Source: PALSA-243 sp049522755 (GTDB lineage Bacteria; Acidobacteriota; Terriglobia; Bryobacterales; Bryobacteraceae). From it: a stretch of 64,000 nucleotides of DNA. The stretch is taken from positions 4,406 through 68,405 of the forward strand of contig JBEKNN010000010.1 in assembly GCA_049522755.1 (NCBI GenBank). The letters are read 5' to 3'. Both the position numbers and the translations under genes were made by a program. Below are positions 22,740 to 30,615 of the stretch, piece by piece. Position 1 is the stretch's first letter. Every line of letters starts with the position of its first letter. The notes beneath the pieces are model-generated. The model did no database searches, was not told the origin of the DNA, and saw nothing but the letters and a program-made list of their open reading frames with translations.

Positions 22740-24653
22740 ATGGAACTCGATTCGAAGTGCCCCAGCGGACCGATTGAGACGCGCTGGGACCGCGGCCGGT
22801 TCTCGCTGAAACTGGTCAACCCCGCCAACAAGCGCAAGCATACGATTATCGTGGTGGGCACGGGCCTGGCCGGCGGATCGGCGGCGGCGACGCTTGCCGA
22901 GCTTGGCTATAACATTAAGAGTTTTTGCTTTCAGGATTCGCCGCGGCGCGCGCACAGCATCGCGGCGCAGGGCGGAATCAACGCCGCCAAGAACTATCAC
23001 AACGACGGAGACAGCATTTACCGGCTGTTCTACGACACGGTGAAGGGCGGCGATTTCCGCTCGCGCGAATCGAACGTCTACCGGCTGGCGCAGATCAGCG
23101 TCAACATCATCGACCAGTGCGTGGCGCAAGGCGTGCCGTTCGCGCGCGAGTACTCCGGGTACCTGGATAACCGCAGCTTCGGCGGCGCGCAGGTTTCGCG
23201 CACGTTCTATGCGCGCGGGCAGACGGGGCAGCAATTGCTGTTGGGGGCGTATCAGGCGCTGGAGTGGCAAATCGGGCAAGGGCGCGTCGCCATGTATCCG
23301 CGCACGGAGATGCTCGATCTGATTGTGATCGACGGGAGCGCGCGCGGCATCGTCACGCGCAATTTAATCACGGGTAAAGTGGAATCGCACATCGCGGACG
23401 CGGTGGTGCTGGCCACCGGCGGCTACGGCAACGTCTATTACCTTTCCACGAATGCCAAAGGTTCGAACGCGACGGCGATCTGGCGCGCGTACAAGCGCGG
23501 CGCGCTGTTTGCGAACCCGTGCTTCACGCAAATCCATCCCACGTGCATTCCGGTCTCGGGCGAGTATCAATCGAAGCTGACACTGATGAGCGAATCGCTG
23601 CGCAACGATGGACGGGTATGGGTGCCCTTGAAGAAGGGCGACACGCGGCCGCCCAACCAGATTCCGGAGACGGAGCGCGATTACTACCTGGAGCGCCGCT
23701 ATCCCAGCTTCGGCAACCTGGTGCCGCGCGACGTGGCTTCGCGCAACGCCAAGCTGGTGTGCGACGAAGGCCGCGGCGTGGGCGCAACGGGATTAGCGGT
23801 GTATCTGGATTTCCGCGACGCCATCGAGCGGCTTGGGCGGGAAACCATCGCCGACCGCTACGGCAACCTGTTCGAAATGTATGAGCGCATCACCGGCGAA
23901 GACCCATATCAGACCCCGATGCGCATCTTCCCCGCGATCCACTACACTATGGGCGGGCTGTGGGTGGATTATAACCTGATGACGACCATCCCGGGCCTGT
24001 ATGCGATCGGCGAAGCGAATTTCTCGGATCACGGCGCCAACCGGCTGGGCGCGAGCGCGCTCATGCAGGGACTGGCGGACGGCTATTTCGTTCTGCCGAA
24101 TACCATCAACGATTACATTGCCGCGGCGAAACCGGAAAAAGTCGACGCGTCGCATCCGGCGGTTCGCGAGGCCGAACAGCAAGTGGCCGCGCTCACCAAG
24201 AGGCTGCTGGATATTCACGGAACGCGCTCGGTGGATTCCTATCATCGCGAGTTGGGCAAGCTGATGTGGGACTACTGCGGCATGTCGCGCACCGCCGCGG
24301 GTCTGAAGCACGCGCTGGCGAGAATTCCGGAGTTGCGGGAACAGTTCTGGCGCGATCTCAGAGTTGTCGGCGACGGCGAGCAGCTGAACCAGTCGCTGGA
24401 AAAGGCCGGGCGCGTGGCCGATTTCCTCGAATTGGCGGAGCTGATTTGCACGGATGCGCTGGAGCGCAATGAATCGTGCGGCGGCCATTTCCGCGAGGAG
24501 TATCAGACCGCGGACGGTGAAGCGGCGCGCGACGACGCGAATTATTCCTACGCCGCGGCATGGGGATTCCGCGGCGTGGGCGTTCACCCCCAGCTGCACA
24601 AGGAGCCGCTCGATTTCGAATACGTGCATCCGGCGCAGCGGAGCTACAAGTAA
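22740..24653 (+). CDS. sdhA: Succinate dehydrogenase/fumarate reductase flavoprotein subunit
   Basis: A 637-residue flavoprotein. The FAD-binding motif is IVVGTGLAGGSAAATLAELG (about 37-56). The His for covalent FAD lies in RAHSIAAQGGINAAKN (about 77). The substrate-site region includes QIHPTCIP (about 265) and HGANRLGASALMQG (about 430). The length is normal for the B. subtilis/epsilon-type enzyme. It interconverts succinate and fumarate. Its TAA overlaps the sdhB ATG by one base. Confidence 0.95.
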   Translation: MELDSKCPSGPIETRWDRGRFSLKLVNPANKRKHTIIVVGTGLAGGSAAATLAELGYNIKSFCFQDSPRRAHSIAAQGGINAAKNYHNDGDSIYRLFYDTVKGGDFRSRESNVYRLAQISVNIIDQCVAQGVPFAREYSGYLDNRSFGGAQVSRTFYARGQTGQQLLLGAYQALEWQIGQGRVAMYPRTEMLDLIVIDGSARGIVTRNLITGKVESHIADAVVLATGGYGNVYYLSTNAKGSNATAIWRAYKRGALFANPCFTQIHPTCIPVSGEYQSKLTLMSESLRNDGRVWVPLKKGDTRPPNQIPETERDYYLERRYPSFGNLVPRDVASRNAKLVCDEGRGVGATGLAVYLDFRDAIERLGRETIADRYGNLFEMYERITGEDPYQTPMRIFPAIHYTMGGLWVDYNLMTTIPGLYAIGEANFSDHGANRLGASALMQGLADGYFVLPNTINDYIAAAKPEKVDASHPAVREAEQQVAALTKRLLDIHGTRSVDSYHRELGKLMWDYCGMSRTAAGLKHALARIPELREQFWRDLRVVGDGEQLNQSLEKAGRVADFLELAELICTDALERNESCGGHFREEYQTADGEAARDDANYSYAAAWGFRGVGVHPQLHKEPLDFEYVHPAQRSYK

Positions 24654-25396
24654 TGCGCATCGTTCTGCATATCTGGCGGCAGCGCAACTCGAGCGACAAG
24701 GGCCGCATGGTGCGCTACGAAGTTCCGAATGTCAACGAGCACATGTCGTTCCTTGAGATGCTGGATATCCTGAACGAGGACCTGATTGCGCGCAACGAAG
24801 ACCCGGTAGCCTTTGACAGCGATTGCCGCGAGGGCATCTGCGGCATGTGCGGCTGCATGGTGAATGGCGTGGCGCACGGCCCGGCGCGCGGCACGACGCT
24901 GTGCCAGCTTCACATGCGCCATTTTAAGGACGGCGACGAGCTATACCTGGAACCGTGGCGCGCCCGCGCGTTCCCGGTGATCAAAGATCTGATCGTGGAC
25001 CGGACGGCGTTCGACCGGCTGATTGCCGCGGGTGGATTCATCTCCGTTTCCACCGGCAGTGCGCCCGACGGCAATGCGATTCTGATTCCGAAACACGATG
25101 CCGACCGCGCCATGGATGCGGCTGCCTGTATCGGCTGCGGCGCTTGCGTGGCCATGTGTCCGAACGCTTCGGCGTCGCTATTCATGGGCGCGAAGATCGC
25201 CCACTTGGGGACGCTGCCGCAGGGTCAGCCGGAGCGCGGGTCGCGGGTGTTGGCGATGGTGGCGCAGGCGAAAGAGGAGACATTCGGAAGCTGCGCCAAC
25301 ATAGGCGAGTGCGAAGCGGTTTGTCCGAAAGGGATCAAGCTCGACGTGATTGGTCGGATGAATTGGGATTTTATCCGGGCGAGCTGGGGCTGGTGA
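24653..25396 (+). CDS. sdhB: Succinate dehydrogenase/fumarate reductase iron-sulfur subunit
   Basis: A 247-residue protein. The [2Fe-2S] cysteines lie in DCREGICGMCGCMVNG (about 61-76) and LCQLH. The C-terminal clusters lie in CIGCGACVAMCPNAS (about 160) and CANIGECEAVCPKGI (about 215). It carries electrons from the flavin to the membrane subunit. The ATG at 24653 overlaps the sdhA stop (TAATG); the frame extending upstream is inside sdhA. Confidence 0.95.
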   Translation: MRIVLHIWRQRNSSDKGRMVRYEVPNVNEHMSFLEMLDILNEDLIARNEDPVAFDSDCREGICGMCGCMVNGVAHGPARGTTLCQLHMRHFKDGDELYLEPWRARAFPVIKDLIVDRTAFDRLIAAGGFISVSTGSAPDGNAILIPKHDADRAMDAAACIGCGACVAMCPNASASLFMGAKIAHLGTLPQGQPERGSRVLAMVAQAKEETFGSCANIGECEAVCPKGIKLDVIGRMNWDFIRASWGW

Positions 25397-25412
25397 ACGG
25401 CGGGTAAGTTAT

Positions 25413-25904
25413 CTAAGCCAGGGTCTGCCTCAAATATCCGGCCACGTCGCTGACGAAGCGGTGAACCGAAACCTCGGCGATGCGGTGTCCGACGATCGCG
25501 TTCACGGCTTTTCCCACTGTGCCCAGCGGCGGTTCGTAAAGACCGGCGAAATCCAACTGCGTTTCGGTGCGAGTCAATGGATAAACGGAGAGTTCCGCCT
25601 TCATGAATGGGAACAGGCTCGGCATTTTCGCCGCCTGCCATTCCAGCTGCAACCGCGTTACGGGGCCCGCCATGGCTTCGGATGCCTGCTCCTCGATCTT
25701 CGTTACGGAGATGACGATATCGGCTTCGACCCCTATTCCGCCTATGTCGACGCGCAGCTCGGAAGCAACTGACCGCGCGCGGGACGCAGCGGCCTTGGTG
25801 GCCGACTGGAACACCGCCAGCGCGTCTTTGCTCAGCGCGTCGCGGACTTGCTCATACGGATGATTGACGTAGTCGTAGCACGAAATCTCACGCCCTTTGC
25901 TCAT
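25413..25904 (-). CDS. Conserved protein of unknown function (SRPBCC-like)
   Basis: A 163-residue protein starting MSKGREISCYDYVNHPYEQV. The pattern of a short N-terminal strand, long amphipathic helix (DALAVFQSATKAAASRA), alternating strands and C-terminal helix (GHRIAEVSVHRFVSDVAGYL) suggests a START/SRPBCC fold. This is a structural guess. ATG 25904 is chosen over 25967 because the extra 21 residues look non-coding. It is convergent with sdhB. Confidence 0.62.
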   Translation of the reverse strand: MSKGREISCYDYVNHPYEQVRDALSKDALAVFQSATKAAASRARSVASELRVDIGGIGVEADIVISVTKIEEQASEAMAGPVTRLQLEWQAAKMPSLFPFMKAELSVYPLTRTETQLDFAGLYEPPLGTVGKAVNAIVGHRIAEVSVHRFVSDVAGYLRQTLA

Positions 25905-25988
25905 CGGAATCGCTCCGCCATACTGCGTATCGTAGCGTACTCTAGGTTGCCCACCGGCGGCTGGCAAGCTAAAGCATGCCCCACCAAA

Positions 25989-26489
25989 CTACTCGTTCAT
26001 AATCGGTTGCATTTCTTCGAACGGCAGCGGGCGTACGGCGGAGTTCTTCATAATGATGCGCGCGCAGGTGTTCCAACGCAGAATCGCATCGTCGTTGCCG
26101 GATGGCCGGATGGCCTCCGCCTCTTCGTATAGCTCCATTGCCTTGCGCAACGCGTGATACGCCGCCGCAGCGCTACTGGGACGCCCTTGCCGCAGGTGCG
26201 CGTGCGCCTCGCGCTCCCACACGATGCCGCCGTAGTAGGCGCGGTCGTAACGACTCGGCATGCGCCCCAGCAGTTCGCGCGCGCTAGCCGGCGTGGCGCC
26301 AGCGCCGAATTGGTCTGTGCGCGCCAGAAGCAGGGCAATCAGGGCCTGCTCGTTGTCGGGCGCTATCGAGAGAATATCCAGGCAGATGCTCTCGGCCAGG
26401 TTGGGCTCATTCAACAGCCGGTAACGCTCTACCTTTGATAGCGCCTCGGCGATGCTTTCCGGCGAGATGCGCTTCAGATCGAATTGCAT
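25989..26489 (-). CDS. TPR-like helical protein of unknown function
   Basis: A 166-residue, mostly helical protein. LLNEPNLAESICLDILSIAP, then NEQALIALLLARTDQF resemble a tetratricopeptide pair near residues 25-65, and AAYHALRKAMELYEEAEAIR (about 115) a third helix pair. No signal peptide. It lies in the small-gene cluster between the two succinate dehydrogenase operons. Confidence 0.62.
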   Translation of the reverse strand: MQFDLKRISPESIAEALSKVERYRLLNEPNLAESICLDILSIAPDNEQALIALLLARTDQFGAGATPASARELLGRMPSRYDRAYYGGIVWEREAHAHLRQGRPSSAAAAYHALRKAMELYEEAEAIRPSGNDDAILRWNTCARIIMKNSAVRPLPFEEMQPIMNE

Positions 26490-26538
26490 GATGACCTCGG
26501 TCTACAAATTCGATCTTAGCGGAATTAAAGCCTGGCGT

Positions 26539-26823
26539 TTATATGCAGTCGGAGCCGGTCCCACATGCCCCACCCAAAAAGAACAAGATCAATGCCATCG
26601 GCCACCAAAACACCAGTGGCGCTCCGGCCAGCATCCACAGGCCGCGCTTCCCAAGTCTCAGCAGCGCGATGATCGCGAGCAAGCTCCAGAGCGCGCCGAG
26701 CGCCAAGCTCACAACGAAATAATCCGACGTGCTCGGCGTCAAAGGCAATATCGTCCATCGCATAGAAACCGCTAGTGCGCCCAGTGTCAATGACCCGAGC
26801 AAGAATCGACCGAATTGCTTCAT
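26539..26823 (-). CDS. Small membrane protein of unknown function
   Basis: A 94-residue protein with three hydrophobic segments at about 8-28, 35-55 and 65-84 (GALAVSMRWTILPL, LALGALWSLLAIIALLRLG, LVFWWPMALILFFLGGAC). No family recognised. It ends close before a TPR-like gene on the same strand. Confidence 0.5.
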   Translation of the reverse strand: MKQFGRFLLGSLTLGALAVSMRWTILPLTPSTSDYFVVSLALGALWSLLAIIALLRLGKRGLWMLAGAPLVFWWPMALILFFLGGACGTGSDCI

Positions 26824-26856
26824 ATACTTTTTCGCGGCCTTACGGCGACCTCGATG

Positions 26857-27084
26857 TCACTCATTGGCCCGGCTCAAGTGCCGTAGCACCACGATCATAT
26901 TGCCCACGCCAAGCTTTTGCGGGTCGGGATCGGCGAGGCGGGTCTCAATGGGAATCCAATCGAGGATGGTTCCCAGGTCCGCGACGATTTCGCCTGTGGC
27001 GCGGTCCCTGGGAGGATGAGTTTTCTCCCATTCATTGAACCGCGCTAAAGCTTCGTGGAACGCTTGGATTTCCTCGCGGAGCAT
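26857..27084 (-). CDS. Small hypothetical protein
   Basis: A 75-residue protein (MLREEIQAFHEALARFNEWE, then GTILDWIPIETRLADPDPQK). Its composition is gene-like and hydrophilic, with a plausible helix-strand layout. I know no family. It stands between sdhB2 and the small membrane protein. Confidence 0.5.
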   Translation of the reverse strand: MLREEIQAFHEALARFNEWEKTHPPRDRATGEIVADLGTILDWIPIETRLADPDPQKLGVGNMIVVLRHLSRANE

Positions 27085-27133
27085 CGACTTTATGGTAACG
27101 GATTAGGCAGCGCGGTTTCCGCCGGCAAAAGAC

Positions 27134-27155
27134 GCGTTCACACGAGTGTGAACGC
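27134..27155. repeat. 22-bp palindrome between sdhB2 and a small gene
   Basis: GCGTTCACAC, the two bases GA, then GTGTGAACGC: a perfect 10-bp inverted repeat. It is followed by CGCGCGCCACGCACCATGG-type dispersed sequence. It may be an operator or a repeat relic. Confidence 0.55.
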
Positions 27156-27203
27156 TGCACGCAGGAGTGCGCGCGCCACGCACCATGGGCCACGGGCCAC
27201 GTC

Positions 27204-27947
27204 TCAGTTTCCTCCAAACATGCGGAAGAGTTTCGATAGCGGGTCGAAGAACCTATCCACTACCCGCTCCTTCAGGGGAATAATCGCGTTGTCGGTGATG
27301 GTGATGCTCTCGGGGCAGACCTTGGTGCAGCACTTGGTGATGTTGCACAGGCCAATGCCGTGCTGCTGGCGCAATGCCGGGACCCGGTCGGCCACGTCGA
27401 GCGGGTGCATTTCGAGCGCGGCCGTGTACACCAGGAAGCGCGGACCGATGAACTCGTCGTGCATGTGATGGTCGCGCAGCACGTGGCATACGTCCTGGCA
27501 CAGGAAGCACTCGATGCACTTGCGGAATTCCTGGACGCGGTCGGAATCCTCCTGCGCCATCCGCCATGTGCCGTCGGCGGCGTCGGGCTTGCGCGGCTGG
27601 AATTTCGCGATGCCCTTTTTGACGCGGAAGTTCCAGCTCACATCCGTCACCAGGTCGCGAACATGTGGAAAGGCTTTCATCGGCTCGATGGTCACGGGCT
27701 TATCGAGCGGCAGAGTGTTCAGCCGCGTCATGCACATCAGCTTGGGCATGCCGTTGATCTCGGCGGAGCACGAACCGCACTTGCCAGCCTTGCAGTTCCA
27801 GCGGACCGCCATGTCGCCGGCTTGCTCGGCCTGTATGCGGTGCACGGCATCGAGCACCACCATGCCGGCGTCGGCCTCGGTGGAATAGTCGCGGAACTCT
27901 CCCTGGCCTTGTTCCCCGCGCCAGATGCGAAACGTCGCCTGCGCCAT
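27204..27947 (-). CDS. sdhB2: Succinate dehydrogenase iron-sulfur subunit, Sdh1-like
   Basis: A 247-residue iron-sulfur subunit. The [2Fe-2S] ligands are in NCKAGKCGSCSAEING (about 55-70) and the C-terminal cluster ligands in CIECFLCQDVCHVLRDH (about 150) and ITKCCTKVCPESI (about 205). It differs clearly from the sdhB at 24653 and resembles the mycobacterial Sdh1 type. The ATG directly follows the sdhA2 stop. Symbol given to separate the two sets. Confidence 0.9.
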   Translation of the reverse strand: MAQATFRIWRGEQGQGEFRDYSTEADAGMVVLDAVHRIQAEQAGDMAVRWNCKAGKCGSCSAEINGMPKLMCMTRLNTLPLDKPVTIEPMKAFPHVRDLVTDVSWNFRVKKGIAKFQPRKPDAADGTWRMAQEDSDRVQEFRKCIECFLCQDVCHVLRDHHMHDEFIGPRFLVYTAALEMHPLDVADRVPALRQQHGIGLCNITKCCTKVCPESITITDNAIIPLKERVVDRFFDPLSKLFRMFGGN

Positions 27948-29759
27948 TTATTTATTCTCCTCAACTATGCGCTTCAGCTCTTCGGGCATGGGACGGAGCG
28001 GCTCGCGCGTGATTTCCACGCCGCCTGACGCACTCTTCCGCGCGACGATATTAAACGTGGCGTAGTTCTCGTCCTTGGCCGGATAGTCGTCGCGGAAATG
28101 CCCGCCGCGGCTTTCCTTGCGCTCCAGTGCGGAGAGCGTGATGATCTCCGAAATGGTCAGCAGGTTGTGCAGATCGATGGACGTATGCCAGCCGTTGTTG
28201 TATTCGCGATGCCCGGCGACAACGGCGCGTTCGGCGCGCTGTTTCAACTGCTCGATCTGCTGCATAGCTTGCTGCATTTCGCCCTCTTGCCTAACGATGC
28301 CGACTAATTCCTGCATCGTATCCTGCAACGTGTATTGCACGGCATAGGGATTTTCGGGGCCCTCGCGCGCAAACGGCTCGAGCGCGCGCCTCTCGGCCGC
28401 GGCGACTGCTTCCCGGTTCACCGCGCCCAGCGTATTGGCTTTCGCAAACAGCGCGGCATACTCGCCCGCGCGCTTGCCGAACACCAGCAGATCGGACAGC
28501 GAGTTGCCGCCCAACCGGTTGGCGCCGTGCAGCCCCGCGGCGCATTCGCCGGCGGCGAACAGGCCGGGCACGCTCGACATCTGCGTATCGCCATCCACGT
28601 GGATGCCGCCCATCATGTAATGCGTGGTCGGGCCGACCTCCATCGGGACCTGGGTGATATCGATATCCGCAAGTTGCTTGAACTGGTGGTACATGCTGGG
28701 CAGCTTCTTCTTGATATGCTCGGCGGCGTTGGGGATCTTTTCCTTGATCCACGCGATATCGAGGAACACGCCGCCGTGCGGGCTGCCGCGGCCTTCCTTC
28801 ACTTCGCGGCGGATGCAGCGCGCCACGTGGTCGCGCGTCAGCAATTCCGGCGGACGGCGCGAGTTTCTATCGCCCTGCGTGTAGAGCCATCCTTCTTCCT
28901 CGTTGTCGGCCGTCTGATTCTTGTAGAGCGGCGGAATATCGTCGAACATGAAGCGCTTGCCGTCCTTGTTGCGCAGCACGCCGCCTTCGCCGCGCACCCC
29001 CTCGGTGACCAGAATGCCGCGCACGCTGGGCGGCCAGATCATGCCGGTGGGGTGGAACTGCACGAATTCCATATCCATCAGCGCGGCGCCGGCGTTATAG
29101 GCGAGCGCCTGCCCATCGGCCGTGTATTCCCAACTGTTGCTGGTGATCTTGTAGGCGCGCCCGATGCCGCCGGTGGCCAGCACCACGGCCTTGGCGCGGA
29201 ACAGGTGGAAGCGGCCGCGTTCGCGGTCATACCCGAAAGCGCCGGCGATGCGGCCATCGTCCTTGAGCAGCGTGAGCACGGTGTGCTCCATGAAAACGTC
29301 GAGCCCGAGATGGATGCCATGGTCCTGCAAGGTGCGGATCATTTCAAGGCCGGTGCGGTCGCCCACGTGCGCCAGGCGCGGATAGCGGTGGCCGCCGAAA
29401 TTGCGCTGCAGGATGCGCCCATCGGCGGTGCGGTCGAAGAGCGCGCCCCAGGCTTCCAGCTCGCGGACGCGGTCGGGCGCTTCCTTGGCGTGCAGCTCAG
29501 CCATGCGCCAGTTGTTGAGATACTGGCCGCCGCGCATAGTGTCTGAGAAATGCACTTTCCAGTTATCGCGCTCATCCACATTGGATAGCGCCGCCGCCAC
29601 GCCGCCCTCCGCCATTACGGTGTGGGCTTTGCCGAGCAGCGACTTGGTGATGACGGCGGTTTTGGCTCCGCCCGCGGATGCCTCCACGGCTGCCCTGAGC
29701 CCCGCGCCGCCCGCTCCGATAATCAATACGTCGTGTTCATGCGTCTGGTATTCGGCCAC
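27948..29759 (-). CDS. sdhA2: Succinate dehydrogenase flavoprotein subunit, Sdh1-like
   Basis: About 603 residues. The FAD motif DVLIIGAGGAGLRAAVEASA opens the protein; covalent-FAD His in KAHTVMAEGGVAAAL (about 50). FHPTGMIWPPSVRGILVTEG (about 240) and HGANRLGGNSLSDL (about 370) form the active-site region. A GTG at 29759 preceded by GGAG is taken as the start; ATG 29783 is possible and would overlap sdhC2 by 25 bp. It oxidises succinate or reduces fumarate. Confidence 0.92.
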   Translation of the reverse strand: MAEYQTHEHDVLIIGAGGAGLRAAVEASAGGAKTAVITKSLLGKAHTVMAEGGVAAALSNVDERDNWKVHFSDTMRGGQYLNNWRMAELHAKEAPDRVRELEAWGALFDRTADGRILQRNFGGHRYPRLAHVGDRTGLEMIRTLQDHGIHLGLDVFMEHTVLTLLKDDGRIAGAFGYDRERGRFHLFRAKAVVLATGGIGRAYKITSNSWEYTADGQALAYNAGAALMDMEFVQFHPTGMIWPPSVRGILVTEGVRGEGGVLRNKDGKRFMFDDIPPLYKNQTADNEEEGWLYTQGDRNSRRPPELLTRDHVARCIRREVKEGRGSPHGGVFLDIAWIKEKIPNAAEHIKKKLPSMYHQFKQLADIDITQVPMEVGPTTHYMMGGIHVDGDTQMSSVPGLFAAGECAAGLHGANRLGGNSLSDLLVFGKRAGEYAALFAKANTLGAVNREAVAAAERRALEPFAREGPENPYAVQYTLQDTMQELVGIVRQEGEMQQAMQQIEQLKQRAERAVVAGHREYNNGWHTSIDLHNLLTISEIITLSALERKESRGGHFRDDYPAKDENYATFNIVARKSASGGVEITREPLRPMPEELKRIVEENK

Positions 29760-30538
29760 TAGAGGATTCTCCAATCGGACCATATGCCCATCGAGCACAT
29801 GCGGATGTACAAGTCGGAGAATCCGACCGAAAACAGACTGCACCACGCGAATAGCATGTGTCGGCGATTGAGGCAGCTGACGCAATCGTAGGCGCGCTTG
29901 CGAACCGGAGTCCCCGTGAGACGGTCGCGAACGCCGCCGATCAAGTGGCGCATGGAATGGCAGCCGAACGTATAGCAGCTCAGAAGCACGACGTTTACCG
30001 CGAGCACCACCGTGCCCACGCCAATGCCGAAATGGCCGTCAAACCAGAGCGCCTTCCACACGTCATGCGCCAGCAGCACGATGAAGATCACGGCCAGGTA
30101 GAGAAAATAGCGATGGATGTTCTGCACGATCAGCGGGAACGAGCGCTCGCCCAGATATTTCTTGCGCGGCTCGCCCACGGTGCACGAAGGCGGATCGGCC
30201 CAGAAGGCCTTATAGTAGGCGCCGCGGTAGTAGTAGCAGGTGAAGCGGAATCCGCCGGGCGCCCAGAGAATGAGCATGGCGGCGCTCACCCAGACCGGTA
30301 TCCAAGAGGGCCGGGCGCTCAGCAAGGCATGCGGCGAATCGCCGAAAATAAGCGGCGAGTAGAAGGGCGAAAGGTAGGGGCCAAATTCGTAATGATTGCC
30401 CTGCATCGCGGCCCAGGTAGAGTAAACGATGAAGGTGGAAAAGCCTAGAAACACGGCCAGCGGCGTCACCCACCAATTGCCTGTGCGCGAGGTCTGGCCG
30501 AAGCCCGCGCGCACTAATGGAACGTCAATTTGAGCCAT
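29759..30538 (-). CDS. sdhC2: Succinate dehydrogenase membrane subunit, Sdh1-like
   Basis: A 259-residue membrane protein with about five to six segments. It contains the characteristic stretch PPSCTVGEPRKKYLGERSFP then IVQNIHRYFLYLAVIF, found in the large anchor subunit of actinobacterial Sdh1 (Rv0249c type), and FGCHSMRHLIGG. Conserved His residues likely bind haem. GGGAGGGG precedes ATG 30538; a longer upstream frame is not family-like. First gene of a CAB operon convergent on sdhCAB. Confidence 0.88.
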   Translation of the reverse strand: MAQIDVPLVRAGFGQTSRTGNWWVTPLAVFLGFSTFIVYSTWAAMQGNHYEFGPYLSPFYSPLIFGDSPHALLSARPSWIPVWVSAAMLILWAPGGFRFTCYYYRGAYYKAFWADPPSCTVGEPRKKYLGERSFPLIVQNIHRYFLYLAVIFIVLLAHDVWKALWFDGHFGIGVGTVVLAVNVVLLSCYTFGCHSMRHLIGGVRDRLTGTPVRKRAYDCVSCLNRRHMLFAWCSLFSVGFSDLYIRMCSMGIWSDWRIL

Positions 30539-30615
30539 CCAGGGGCCCCTCCCAATCGCATTGTAGAATCGATAGTTAGCGTAACGAATCGCGTTTAGGA
30601 GAGTCAAGGAGCATC

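Noticed and set aside
28335..29546. 403-codon open frame opposite sdhA2
   Set aside because: Antisense to a well-conserved flavoprotein; no family resemblance.
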